The notes below the pieces were generated by a model, which saw only the letters and a list, made by a program, of their open reading frames with translations, did no database searches and had not been told where the DNA came from. This document shows positions 8,700 to 16,862 of a stretch of DNA of 64,000 nucleotides, one piece after another. Numbering within the stretch: the stretch's first letter is position 1; each line of letters begins with the position of its first letter. This DNA comes from Bifidobacterium panos (lineage in GTDB: Bacteria; Actinomycetota; Actinomycetes; Actinomycetales; Bifidobacteriaceae): NCBI RefSeq assembly GCF_012932445.1, contig NZ_JAAIIJ010000021.1, forward strand, positions 62,001-126,000, given 5' to 3'. The translations under genes and the position numbers were made by a program.

Positions 8700-8910
8700 T
8701 GCTTGTCCTTTCTGGGCGAAGTAGACACGGCATTCCGGGCCGAAGTGGAAACGAAGTTCGCTTACGCCGTCGCCGACTGGATGCAGGTCGCCCATGGGTT
8801 TACCTGCGGCCTCGCACAGCCCGAGCCTTGCGTTGATTCTGGCTTTGACGTCGGAGCCGCGCAACCGGCGGAACCACGTGTCGCTATTCGTCGGTCTTTA
8901 GTATCTGCAC
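8700..8910 (-). pseudogene. Broken HigB/RelE-type toxin gene, fused in frame to its antitoxin
   Basis: Starting at GTG 8910 one frame reads VQILKTDE and then stops at TAG. One base later the next frame continues SDTWFRRLRG, VKARINARL and GVSELRFHFGPECRVYFAQKGQ, the usual HigB order. A one-base insertion near codon 9 therefore breaks the gene. The usual C-terminal ending with the G-G-D-K motif is missing: after AQKGQA the frame goes directly into the antitoxin start. So there are two lesions, an N-terminal frameshift and a C-terminal deletion of roughly 25 codons (size estimated from the family). Confidence 0.72.
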
Positions 8911-8913
8911 ACC

Positions 8914-8943
8914 CACTATTGTATCCTATAGGATACAATAGTG
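8914..8943. promoter_or_regulatory. 30-bp perfect palindrome, operator of the HigBA-like module
   Basis: Bases 8914-8928 are the exact reverse complement of 8929-8943, centred on CCTATAGG. On the minus strand it ends four bases before the former toxin start (8910) and would cover the promoter. HigA-type antitoxins repress from such palindromes. Its perfect conservation despite the dead toxin suggests that the antitoxin still uses it. Confidence 0.7.
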
Positions 8944-8959
8944 CAAATGCGCTTTACAC

Positions 8960-9006
8960 CGAAAACGGATGAGGTCGGCGGCACCCATACGCGGATCACT
9001 GGCTTG
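8960..9006. repeat. 47-bp duplicated piece of the Schlafen gene
   Basis: This segment repeats bases 7774-7820, which lie inside the Schlafen/HATPase coding region, with about 90% identity (shared core GAGGTCGGCGGCACCCATAC). It is a detached fragment next to the HigBA operator, either from an old second copy of the gene or from a local recombination. Confidence 0.6.
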
Positions 9007-9438
9007 TGCGATAGACTGCTTTGCGAGGTTTCTGTTTCGCTCCGCGTCAAGCGTGACGGGATCGGAATCTTATAAGAGGAAAACATCTGCCGCGGATGCC
9101 TGACAATGCTTTACGCACTGTCGCGAGAGCGGGCGTCCATGTCCGAAGGCCGACTGAAGAGCCTTGGTAGCGGTTCGCCACCGTTGAACGGCTGGCGGAT
9201 ATGTCCCGCAGTGGATTATGGTTTCCCCGAACGGCGGCGGGCGTCCTTATGGTCGCCCGCCGCCCCGTATGCGAGGATCGTTCGAGTGGCATAGGGGGTT
9301 TCGTCGGCGGCAAGCGCCGGCATGCAAGCATTTCTCTCCATGCGGATTGTCGGCGATTACGCCTGACTGTCGCGCTGGGCATCGAGCGGGGGCGCGTTGG
9401 TCTCCATTGGTGCCACCACGGTTTCCTGCACGCGCTTT
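9007..9438. other. Non-coding spacer with strong hairpin and repeat copy 2
   Basis: No gene is supported. Bases 9233-9243 (GGCGGCGGGCG) pair perfectly with 9254-9264 across a 10-base loop, with no T-run after it. Bases 9343-9378 are the second copy of the 36-bp repeat at 6592-6627. The PIN toxin gene ends just beyond this spacer, so the hairpin could help end its transcript. Confidence 0.45.
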
Positions 9439-9999
9439 TCAGCCGTACAATGCATCCAATCCCTGATAGATATGATTAGCAAATTGCTTCAAACCGCTCC
9501 GGGTAAGCAAGTCGCAATAGTCCTCGGGCGTTTGCGGATACTTCCTATAGCTCAGCAACGCAGCGTAACAGGCCCGAGCGACGCGCCCGGGGTCAAGATC
9601 AAGCACATCAAGCAGGAAATCATCGGGATGCTTCAGCTCCATGCCGACCTTGCGCATTGACGTCGCGGGAAAATCCTTGACATTGAAAGTCACGAGCGTC
9701 TGCGCCGGCGAATGGCATGCGGCGGCAAGTACGTGACGATCCTTATCGTCACATGTCATGTCCCCGATAAGGCTCTCATATCCCACGACCAGCGCATCGG
9801 GGAAGGCTGTCTCCATAGCGGATAACCGCCGAACGGCTCGTTCTTCACCGATAAGAGGCACAAGGTTCGCGCGCAATTCATCGACCACTCCCGTGGACCA
9901 GTACGGAACGAAAAGGCGCTCTTCGGCAAGACGCAAAACAAGATCGCTCACGTTCTCGCCGAAGAGGGCACATGTGTCGAAAAAGACGGGAAAACTCAA
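9439..9999 (-). CDS. PIN-domain toxin (VapC-like ribonuclease)
   Basis: 186 residues. The N-terminus FPVFFDTCALF supplies the first PIN aspartate, ELRANL follows, then DMTCDDKDRHVLAAACHS carries the D-D-x-D-x-H-V-L-A-A block typical of PIN active sites, and QTLVTFNVKDFP gives the last conserved N/D region. PIN toxins are metal-dependent RNases. The length is a little above the usual 130-150 because of a C-terminal extension. It starts 9 bp after the stop of the helix-turn-helix protein, so the two form an antitoxin-toxin operon. Both key acidic clusters are present, so it is probably active. Confidence 0.82.
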   Translation of the reverse strand: MSFPVFFDTCALFGENVSDLVLRLAEERLFVPYWSTGVVDELRANLVPLIGEERAVRRLSAMETAFPDALVVGYESLIGDMTCDDKDRHVLAAACHSPAQTLVTFNVKDFPATSMRKVGMELKHPDDFLLDVLDLDPGRVARACYAALLSYRKYPQTPEDYCDLLTRSGLKQFANHIYQGLDALYG

Positions 10000-10008
10000 G
10001 GAAGACCC

Positions 10009-10539
10009 CTAGCCCTTGGTGACCAGAGGATTCTCAAGAGTGTCATAGGGGTTCTCGTCGGCGGCAAGCTCGTCGAACAGCCGCAGGTTCTCCCCATGCC
10101 GCTCCCGCGCATACTGCTGCAAATCCGAAAGAAGAATCCTGCGATGACGCCCGACCTTGGTAAAGGGAATCTTCCCGCTTTCCAAAAGCTTCACCAACGT
10201 GGGACGAGAGACCCCGAGCATATCGGCCGCATCCTGGGTGGTCAGCCTGGTGTCGCAAGGAGCAACCAGAACCGCCTTCCCCTTCGACAACTGCTCGGCC
10301 ACCTGGAGCAACACCTCGGCAAGCTCCCTGGTCAAAGGCCTGTCCTCCTGCCCCGGCACCTTCAGCACCGCGATGGGAAAATCCCGCTGGGAAGCCATGC
10401 CTTCAAATCGCGCGTCCACCCCCTCGAACGAGGACTGCGCGAAACCCGACAGCGCCTCGCTGACATCAATAAGACTCTTGCGATCCTCAACGTTCGGCAG
10501 ATACGTCGAAGAATCCCTAGACAAGCTCCTGACCACCAT
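10009..10539 (-). CDS. Excisionase-type helix-turn-helix antitoxin of the PIN module
   Basis: 176 residues. TTQDAADMLGVSRPTLVKLL followed by GKIPFTKVGRHRRI is a MerR/excisionase-type helix-turn-helix at about 98-131, as in antitoxins paired with PIN toxins of this kind. The C-terminal tail rich in acidic residues (RLFDELAADENPYDTL) probably binds the toxin. ATG 10539 is preceded by GGGAGG at good spacing; an open stretch upstream to 10596 lacks such a signal. Partial copies of this gene lie at 2979-3124 and 16863-16945. Confidence 0.82.
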   Translation of the reverse strand: MVVRSLSRDSSTYLPNVEDRKSLIDVSEALSGFAQSSFEGVDARFEGMASQRDFPIAVLKVPGQEDRPLTRELAEVLLQVAEQLSKGKAVLVAPCDTRLTTQDAADMLGVSRPTLVKLLESGKIPFTKVGRHRRILLSDLQQYARERHGENLRLFDELAADENPYDTLENPLVTKG

Positions 10540-10671
10540 GACGCCCACCTCCCATTCGCATCCATGCACCCGCCGCAACGCGATGCGCAACATCAAACCA
10601 TAACATCACAATAAACGAAATATTCAAAAAGGTAAAGTAGACGCCGAAACGGCTGGCGCTCTTCCAACGCG

Positions 10672-10842
10672 CGCAGACAGCGAATGCCGCAGCTGCGCCT
10701 TCAGCACTGGAGCTGGACGAGACAGCGCGAAGGACAATACATGAAAAAGCCGCTCATACCGCGAAACACCGAATGCGCGAGATCGCATAATCACCGACGA
10801 TTGAAGCATAAATCAGCCGGTTCTGGAAACTTCGTACACTGA
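10672..10842. repeat. Left ~171-bp direct repeat flanking the abiE region
   Basis: From CGCAGACAGCGAATG to AACTTCGTACACTGA this segment matches 13131-13302 in the same direction, with shared blocks such as GCGAAGGACAATACATGAAA and ACACCGAATGCGCGAGA. Divergence is moderate with short indels. Neither copy codes for a recognisable protein. Together they bracket the AbiE pair. Confidence 0.7.
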
Positions 10843-10954
10843 CGACGACTCAGCGTACGATCCTTCAGACGAATCAGCCGGTTCTGGAAACTTCGTACAC
10901 TGACGACGACTCAGCGTACGATCCTTCAGACGAATCAGCCGGCTTGGAAACTTC
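10811..10954. repeat. 61-bp tandem repeat (2.3 units) with internal hairpin
   Basis: Two near-identical 61-bp units start at 10811 and 10872, and a truncated third at 10933 ends where GGGACTGTCTCG begins. Each unit holds CGTACACTGA-7-TCAGCGTACG, a near-perfect hairpin. Related single copies are at 13270-13302 and about 14615-14696. It is a REP/MITE-like element of this genome. Confidence 0.65.
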
Positions 10955-10978
10955 GGGACTGTCTCGTCAAGTGTGTAA
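10955..10978. repeat. Left 24-bp terminal inverted repeat
   Basis: GGGACTGTCTCGTCAAGTGT plus GTAA. It matches, in inverse orientation, bases 13313-13336 at 23 of 24 positions. The sequence resembles ends of IS256-like transposons of actinobacteria (from memory, not checked). No transposase lies between the two ends. Confidence 0.65.
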
Positions 10979-11205
10979 CTGGTGTTTTTATTGTTAAGGC
11001 GAACGAGCTGCAGGCGGAAGCGTGGAATCAGGTGGGATGGGCAATCAGAAAGGCGATGCAACTTCAGGGAAAATCCCGGTAGATTCGGGCATCGAGCACC
11101 GGGCGCGTCGATATCGAAGAACACCGCAGGAAACGAAACGCCAACGCCGCGCGCCACTCAAGGGCATGCGAAAGCCATCTAAGAAAGCCGATGGCGTCAC
11201 AGCGC

Positions 11206-12129
11206 CTACTGTTGCGCTTCCCAGAGGAGCTGCTGCGGATTCCACTGATTCCTCGTGTTCACGCCGAGGGAGTACAGGTCATCAAGCATCCGCGAAATCA
11301 GCCTTGACGCATCCTCAAGGGAATAATCAGAGACACTCGTTCCTGCCGAGGCAACACGAAATTGCTTTTGCGTCCACAACGAGGGCGCCGCAAAAACAAG
11401 TGGATAAGGAATGCGACGCCTCGCGCATTCGTCTTGCAACGCCGCACTAAGTTGGCGCGCGTCAATCTTCTGAGTCAACGCAATAAGTACGAGATCAACA
11501 AGATCTTTGACCCTTGTCGACTGCATTCCCCCGACGAGTTGAACGGTTGCACAGGCTTTATCAGCAAACTGATTTGGGATTGGATAGAGCCGATATGGGT
11601 ACGATTCAAGCCCCGGAAGAGGCAATCTATTGCGAGGTTCCATGACATCGCCCGACAATAGAACCCCCTGATGAACCGCCAAATCAACATGCACTTTCCC
11701 AAGACTTTTCGTGCCGAGAAAAATGCCGAAATAAACACGACAGCCATCACCATAGGGCTGATTCTCACCCTGCAAAATGGGCTCTTCGGAAAGAAACTCG
11801 AATCGGAAAAAATCATGAAGATCCACGGCGGCAAGTCTCTTGAGTTCTTCCAGCGATTCGTCCTTGCCATAGCCCTCTCTGAAGAGATCAGCGTCCAAGG
11901 TGCGACGAGTGGAGGGAATCCGCGCCAGCATGGCACTTCCCCCTTTGAGCACCCATTCGCTTCTGTCTCCTTCGCTGAAAATTCGGCTTAGGAAACGATC
12001 GATATACGTCTGGCGAATAAGGTCGCCGACGTTGCAGTTGGGATTTTCGCGCTGACGATTTCTTGCCGCGGCCTTGATGGCAGACTCGACGGCCGTTGAA
12101 CTGTTGTAACGCTTCTGGTCATTCTTCAT
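11206..12129 (-). CDS. abiEii: AbiEii-type nucleotidyltransferase toxin
   Basis: 307 residues. The motif WVLKGGSAMLARIPSTRRTL with DADLF is the G-S/G-G-T...T-x-D-x-D signature of AbiEii/AbiGii nucleotidyltransferases, which bind GTP and arrest growth in type IV toxin-antitoxin systems. DLVDLVLIAL and a C-terminal helical part follow. ATG 12129 is chosen because it overlaps the end of abiEi by 11 bases, giving coupled translation, although an ATG at 12141 is also possible. The open frame extends upstream within abiEi but that part is a shadow. The GS motif here reads GGSAML, and D-x-D is present, so it is probably functional. Confidence 0.85.
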   Translation of the reverse strand: MKNDQKRYNSSTAVESAIKAAARNRQRENPNCNVGDLIRQTYIDRFLSRIFSEGDRSEWVLKGGSAMLARIPSTRRTLDADLFREGYGKDESLEELKRLAAVDLHDFFRFEFLSEEPILQGENQPYGDGCRVYFGIFLGTKSLGKVHVDLAVHQGVLLSGDVMEPRNRLPLPGLESYPYRLYPIPNQFADKACATVQLVGGMQSTRVKDLVDLVLIALTQKIDARQLSAALQDECARRRIPYPLVFAAPSLWTQKQFRVASAGTSVSDYSLEDASRLISRMLDDLYSLGVNTRNQWNPQQLLWEAQQ

Positions 12130-13060
12130 TGGACTGCCCATCCTCTCGTTGGGAAGGTTTGACGCTGACGGCCTTAACGGACGGCACGACTGATTGGGCA
12201 ATCGACTCCGCCCAATCGGGGCTGATTTTCGGATACGAGACGTCAATCACTTTCCGCGCTATCTGACGGACGGAATCCTGCCGGCGTTCGAGCATTTCCC
12301 TCCACGCGGGACTCGTCGCGACAGCCTCGGATATTTCAGCACACAGCGGCGTGAGATCCACGGCCTGCCCGATACTTTCGCATACAGGCTTTAGCCGCTG
12401 AACGATCAGCCTATTGAGCGGCCCTGTCAGCTGGTCAAGGAAAGCCCTGCCATCGCCATCGGCAAAACCATGTTCCTTGGCCAACGGAGACAGCAAGCCG
12501 ATTAGTTGCTGACGACTCTGCGCCGTAAGGCCATTAAAGCCGGTCTGCAAAAACATGTCGGACACCAGCGACAGATCAGCCCCCTGCTCGACCAGATCAG
12601 CCACCGTCTGGGGGAACGAAGTCACAGGCAATCCCTCACGAAGCACGACACTGCCAGAAGGATACGCTCTCGTCCGCAGCCGCATGTCGGACCTCTGCGT
12701 CTGCCTACGAACAGGCGTGGCAAACCGATAAGGCTCGGGGATGAAATCACCCGCATCCAGCAACCATGCGGCGGTCTGCCCGCAAACAACGGCATCATAA
12801 CTGGACTCCATCAGCCGCTCATCCGCCGTCTTCTTGGGATAGAGCGAAAGCCATGCGGCATGAAGCGACGTATATTCGTCAATCGGAACCGAGGAATCCC
12901 GATAAACCCCATGCAGGAGACGCTCAAGAAGGCCGGCACCCGCCATTCTCGAAAGATCCATACGCGATATGCCCAGTTGTTCCGCCTGGGCAGCGGTGAC
13001 AAGACCCCACTGCGAGGACATAAGCCCCTTCAGTCGTTCCTGCCGCTTCTTACCTGCCAT
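12119..13060 (-). CDS. abiEi: AbiEi-type antitoxin (winged helix)
   Basis: 313 residues. The N-terminal GLVTAAQAEQLGISRMDLSR with LLERLLHGVYR is the AbiEi winged-helix domain (AbiEi_4), followed by SYDAVVCGQTAAWLLDAGD and the conserved PVTSFPQTVADLVEQG region. AbiEi represses its own operon and blocks AbiEii in type IV fashion. The C-terminal 130 residues are a helical extension. ATG 13060 has no ribosome site, so the message may be leaderless. An inverted repeat with ATTGTA arms (13067-13089) lies directly upstream, the expected kind of binding site. Confidence 0.85.
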   Translation of the reverse strand: MAGKKRQERLKGLMSSQWGLVTAAQAEQLGISRMDLSRMAGAGLLERLLHGVYRDSSVPIDEYTSLHAAWLSLYPKKTADERLMESSYDAVVCGQTAAWLLDAGDFIPEPYRFATPVRRQTQRSDMRLRTRAYPSGSVVLREGLPVTSFPQTVADLVEQGADLSLVSDMFLQTGFNGLTAQSRQQLIGLLSPLAKEHGFADGDGRAFLDQLTGPLNRLIVQRLKPVCESIGQAVDLTPLCAEISEAVATSPAWREMLERRQDSVRQIARKVIDVSYPKISPDWAESIAQSVVPSVKAVSVKPSQREDGQSNEE

Positions 13061-13066
13061 GCTTTG

Positions 13067-13089
13067 ATTGTAACACTATTTGATACAAT
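13067..13089 (-). promoter_or_regulatory. AbiEi operator (imperfect inverted repeat)
   Basis: ATTGTA arms at both ends of a 23-bp stretch (13067-13072 and the complement at 13084-13089), lying 7-29 bp before the abiEi start. Known AbiEi repressors bind inverted repeats in their promoter. Confidence 0.55.
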
Positions 13090-13130
13090 CCAAGCACATA
13101 TGGTCATTCGCCCGCAGGAGAATGCGCTTA

Positions 13131-13302
13131 CGCAGACAGCGAATGACGCGGCGCTTTCAGTGCTAGGAGATTGGATCGGAACAGTGCGAAGGACAATACA
13201 TGAAAGGCCGCTCATACCGCGGAACACCGAATGCGCGAGAACGCATAAATCACCGACGATTGAAGTATGAATCGGCCGGCTTTGGAAAGTTCGTACACTG
13301 AG
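13131..13302. repeat. Right ~172-bp direct repeat flanking the abiE region
   Basis: Second copy of the 10672-10842 repeat, directly oriented. It begins 71 bp upstream of the abiEi start, so the abiE operon promoter lies between it and the gene. It includes a single truncated copy of the 61-bp element at its end. Confidence 0.7.
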
Positions 13303-13312
13303 CAGCCGCCAA

Positions 13313-13336
13313 TTACACACTTAACGAGACAGTCCC
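13313..13336. repeat. Right 24-bp terminal inverted repeat
   Basis: TTACACACTTAACGAGACAG plus TCCC, the inverse of 10955-10978 with one mismatch. The 8 bases outside the two ends (GAAACTTC and CGGCCGCG) do not match, so no target duplication is visible. The ends may come from different elements. Confidence 0.6.
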
Positions 13337-13594
13337 CGGCCGCGCTTTCAGCATTGGAAAGTTGAATGACGGGAAACATCGTGGCTGATTAAGGTAGGAC
13401 CCGTAGCCGTAAGGCCGGAACGCGAAAAGAAATCGGGAAAATGCCAACGCAAAGCTGGAATAATGCACCGAACGGAAGAAAGCAAGTGGAACGGGAACCG
13501 CCTCCGGCTTGGCGCGGATCTTCACAACATTTGCGGTGTCGGCATAAACGGCACGCATACAATTGAAAGTGATGTGCAGAAAGGAGGAATCGAT
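13337..13594. other. Upstream region of the GNAT pair
   Basis: About 260 bp without a gene. The only clear signal is AAAGGAGG at 13580-13587, the ribosome site of the next small gene. I cannot place a promoter with confidence. Confidence 0.4.
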
Positions 13595-13768
13595 ATGGCA
13601 TTGCGTTCCCTGAACGGATATTACGTGCTTTCGCGGGAGTCCGCCAAGAATTTCAATTTCGAGGAATCTGCAAAGAAATTCATGGCGTTCATGAAGGATT
13701 TCACGCCGATGGACGCTTCGACGGATTCCGCTTTGACGAAACATACGGACGAACATCACAAGGAATAG
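13595..13768 (+). CDS. 57-residue partner of the GNAT protein (candidate antitoxin)
   Basis: A small protein starting MALRSLNGYYVLS and ending TKHTDEHHKE, with an amphipathic middle (NFEESAKKFMAFMKDFTPM). The start codon at 13595 has a near-perfect AAAGGAGG seven bases upstream. It ends 9 bp before the GNAT gene, so the two form an operon. I do not recognise the family. Size and position suit an antitoxin or a binding partner, which is inference. Confidence 0.6.
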   Translation: MALRSLNGYYVLSRESAKNFNFEESAKKFMAFMKDFTPMDASTDSALTKHTDEHHKE

Positions 13769-13777
13769 ACAAGCTAA

Positions 13778-14401
13778 GTGAAGAATATGCACCTATTCGC
13801 CCTGCGAGACGTTCTTTCAACGGATTTCGATAAGGAAAAGGCTGATTCGATCAGGAAGAAGATCAGCCTCTTCTCTTGCAAAAGAACGGAACACATCGAA
13901 CGGTTCGCGCATAATCAGATGATTACAGCGGAAAGCTACGGGGAATCCAGAAGCTTTCTTTTTCTGGAAGACGACACTGACGACCTTGTAGGATTCTTCA
14001 CCACGGGACTAACGGTGATTGACTGGCCCAAACAGGTCGAACCCTCGGAATGGTGGCAGTCCCTTTCAAAGAAGCGCCGCAACGTATTCACCAAAGGGGT
14101 GTTTTCTTCGAACGGCATAATGCCCGCATTCACCATAGGTGAGATAGCGAGGGATGACAGATATACTAACGAGGACTTGCCAGGCGAAACAATCCTCAGA
14201 CACGCATTGGCGAAGATTCTCGAAGCGCAACGATACGCAGCCGGACGTCTTATATTGGTCGACACCAGGCGTAAGCTGTTCGACCGTCTGTATAGAGAAG
14301 CCGGCTTCGAGGTGTTCGGCACAAGGCCATCCCCAAACGGCGAGGGCGACGAAGAATTTGTCATTGCTTTGCTATCCCTGAAGAATATGACAATCCGCTA
14401 A
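13778..14401 (+). CDS. GNAT-family N-acetyltransferase (toxin-like)
   Basis: 207 residues. The centre FLFLEDDTDDLVGFFTTGLTV and IGEIARDDRY, then the helix GETILRHALAKILEAQRYAAGR and ILVDTRRKLFDRLYREAGFEVFG follow the GNAT order: core strands, an acetyl-CoA binding helix region without the textbook Q/R-x-x-G-x-G/A, and the C-terminal NxxxxxFYxxxGF-like segment. Several GNAT proteins in small two-gene operons are toxins that acetylate aminoacyl-tRNA. The start is GTG 13778 or ATG 13787; AAGGA at 13760 fits neither perfectly. The toxin role is inferred only from the small upstream partner and the island setting. Confidence 0.65.
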   Translation: MKNMHLFALRDVLSTDFDKEKADSIRKKISLFSCKRTEHIERFAHNQMITAESYGESRSFLFLEDDTDDLVGFFTTGLTVIDWPKQVEPSEWWQSLSKKRRNVFTKGVFSSNGIMPAFTIGEIARDDRYTNEDLPGETILRHALAKILEAQRYAAGRLILVDTRRKLFDRLYREAGFEVFGTRPSPNGEGDEEFVIALLSLKNMTIR

Positions 14402-14854
14402 AGATTCTCTCGATCGCTACTTTGGCTTTCGCTCCCCTGACGAACGTCACCAGACGGCGGACTCCAGTGATCGTCGCAGCACCCGGGTTGGCCCGCATTA
14501 CCGACTGACCCGTTATGTCCCACCCGATATTCCCTTACCACGCTCTCGCCGAAAAGGGCGCATGTATCGGCGTTTCACTTTATTCGACCATGATTCGAAC
14601 TGAACAGCTGCCAGCGTACGATCCTTCAGGTGAATTGGCCGGCTTTGGAAACTTCGTACACTGACGACGACTTAGCGTACGATCCTTCAGACATAGGCAG
14701 GGAAACAGGTGAGGACGCCACCACAAAACCCGCACGAAGAGCCGCTCGCTTACGGGCATCAAACTTACGGCATTCAACGCGACCGAATGAGCGCGGGACA
14801 ATCCAACGGACACTGCCACTGCGCAACGACACACAGCACAACCCGCGCAAACAC
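14402..14854. other. Gene-free debris with relic fragments
   Basis: No intact gene is seen. 14539-14571 resembles the start of the PIN toxin gene (CTCGCCGAAAAGGGCGCATG against CTCGCCGAAGAGGGCACATG). 14579-14599 matches the edge of the ACC-phased array. 14615-14696 is a copy of the 61-bp hairpin element. So three relics of other loci in the window are joined here. Confidence 0.55.
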
Positions 14855-14935
14855 TCACACGATGATTACGGCAAAGCCCAGCCTCTGAGCAAAATCCATT
14901 GCCTGATCAGCAGCGGATGGAATCGCGGCGGCCAC
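14855..14935 (-). pseudogene. 26-codon remnant after the small protein gene
   Basis: A frame starting GTG directly after the stop of the next gene upstream reads VAAAIPSAADQAMDFAQRLG and FAVIIV, then a stop. Position and tight spacing suit the start of a toxin gene whose rest is lost. The family is not recognised, and it may not be translated. Confidence 0.3.
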
Positions 14936-14936
14936 C

Positions 14937-15152
14937 TCAATCACCCGACAAGTAATCAAGATCAACCAGTTCAGAAAGGGCAATACGCTCATCCAAGCTC
15001 AAACCAATAAGATTTCTTCTTGCACGCAACTCATCGGCACTTCCATATCTGCTGATAATGGAACGTTTGCGCGCCGCGATATCTTCCGCACTGAGAACCT
15101 TAGGCGCAGCAATCTTATGCGCTTTGGGCAGAGGAAGCACCGCAGTCATCAT
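14937..15152 (-). CDS. Small helical protein, antitoxin-like
   Basis: 70 or 71 residues, with KVLSAEDIAARKRSIISRYG and SADELRARRNLIGLSLDERI, a helical pattern seen in many small actinobacterial proteins that accompany toxins. GATAGGAG lies upstream of two adjacent ATG codons (15152 and 15149); the second has better spacing. A 26-codon relic follows at once, perhaps the broken toxin. Function is inferred from context only. Confidence 0.55.
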   Translation of the reverse strand: MMTAVLPLPKAHKIAAPKVLSAEDIAARKRSIISRYGSADELRARRNLIGLSLDERIALSELVDLDYLSGD

Positions 15153-15338
15153 ATTCTCCTATCCCACAGATAACTTCTATGCACATCATAGGCCTTTAAG
15201 CGTACAGGAATAAATATAGCTACATATGTTTCACAGGTTTTAAATAGAAGTGCAGCACCTTTGTCAAGCCTGTAATTTTAGCAGTTCGTCGGTGAATGCC
15301 TCGGAAGGCTTAGGCGATCTAGCAGATCAGATCGAACG

Positions 15339-16639
15339 TCAACTGCGCAGCAGTTTGTTGCCGCATGTGACTTGAGCCGTGGAGTTGACCGGACGCTTCA
15401 TCCACAACCCGACGATGAAGAATACGCAAAGCAAAGTGCCGCACAGAATCCTGTGTGCCATGAAGCCCCCATGATTCCAGGTGTGCTGAGTGAAACCCAA
15501 CACCCACACGATCGGTATCAATGCCGTCAGCAGGAGCGACGCACTCACAATGCCCGTGCTTTTGAATGTCGGGAAAGGGCTCACTTTCAATTCACGAACC
15601 GTTCGTCTTTTTACGAGCAGGCATACCACAACGACGCAAACCAAAATCGCCAAAACCGCGTAGATGAACACATCACCGCGATAAACAAACTGTTGCCAAA
15701 TGCGTTGCATCGCATCACCAAAAGTGGGACGCATGTTCGGGTTGCCGTCCGCAGCACCGTGAGAACGGAAAGCCGCCTGTTTCATCGCATCGGCAAACAC
15801 GTTTTTCCCGATGATCAGCGTGGAGAGCGACCATTTTGCAACCCATGTAAACGCATAGCCGAAGCCCCAATTCATTGCGCCTAGAACAGGAAATGTCAAG
15901 AATCTGCAGGCAGAAATCTCATCAGCGCTTTCAGCGGTGAAGTTCAGAACCAGTGCCACAGCCATCGGAACGACAAGAGTAAGCACCGGCGCTGAAAGTA
16001 AATCAATGTAGTTGGTCGCCGAACCGATAACAAAGAACGCAAGAAGCATCGCCTCACGTGAGTGCTTGCCGCGACACAGCCAGATGACCGCGACCAGCAT
16101 TATCCAAAACACATGCGAATACTGCAAACTCACCGCAACAATATCCAAACGCGCCGGCAACAATGCCAAGAGGAACAACATCGAGAAACCGTAGCCCAAC
16201 TTACGCGAAAGCATGATAAGAGCAGTGCCCAGCAACAACAGGAAAACCCCGGACTGGATAACTCTCACCACAGTAATATTGCCGACAAGGAGAAGCGGCT
16301 TGACTAGTATGAACCAACCATGCCAATACCGTGCATAAAAGCTAAAAGCTTGAAATATCACCCCCCCCGCGACTCAGCACATCCGCGCAACATCACCAAA
16401 TCAGAGTAATTGTCCAACTTTGTGTTGCCATACAGAGGGCTGTAATACGTCCCTTCTGTCTTGAGGAACTGAATGCTCTGCTGTCGGTTAGCCTCTACTG
16501 CGGATTGCGGAACTGCGTAGCCGATAACGAGAAGAAGGCTGTAGATAAAGCAAAGACCTACAAACCAGATGCTGTAACGAGCAAGAACCTTGCCGATTTG
16601 AGCGCACAACGAGCGAACCGCACTTCCTGCGTTACTCAT
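15339..16639 (-). pseudogene. EPS-cluster polytopic membrane protein, split by an 8-G tract (phase-off)
   Basis: Two frames together encode about 433 residues. The first (16639-16358) starts MSNAGSAVRSL with one membrane span (WFVGLCFIYSLLLVIGYAVP), runs to CAESRGG and stops at TGA. The second (from 16361) continues IFQAFSFYARYWHGWFILVK with about eight further spans. They meet at a run of eight G (16368-16361). Nine or six G would join them as SRGGVIFQAF. ATG 16639 has GAGGAG upstream. The protein resembles multi-span EPS-cluster proteins of unknown function (possibly a GT-C-like transferase). A sequencing error in the homopolymer is the main alternative. Confidence 0.7.
16361..16368 (-). 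repeat. Homopolymer G8 tract inside the membrane-protein gene
   Basis: Eight C on the plus strand (G on the coding strand) exactly at the point where the reading frame breaks. It is a candidate slipped-strand switch. Confidence 0.7.
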
Positions 16640-16862
16640 CAAATTCCCATCTCCTCTATATGGTTAGATGCCAGCGAATGATAAAGCCGTATTTTCAATA
16701 CATCGTTTACTGGAACACGCCTACAAAAGACAGTATATAAAAGGGGATATACGGCATAGGCGAGCGGAACTGATTGAGCGTGGCAGCTAAAGCAATGAAC
16801 ATGGGGCTGGATGCGCCCCACTCTACACCCTTGGAGTCATATTCAGCCCAGCAGGACATGCC
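16640..16862. other. Spacer between EPS genes
   Basis: No gene is seen. It holds the ribosome site of the split membrane-protein gene (GAGGAG near 16650) and AT-rich sequence at 16680-16760 that could include its promoter. Confidence 0.35.

Noticed and set aside
9233-9264. Riboswitch or small RNA at the strong hairpin
   Set aside because: Only a single stem with a short loop; no conserved RNA family features are seen.
10955-13336. Complete insertion sequence
   Set aside because: Inverted ends are present, but there is no transposase between them and no target duplication outside them.
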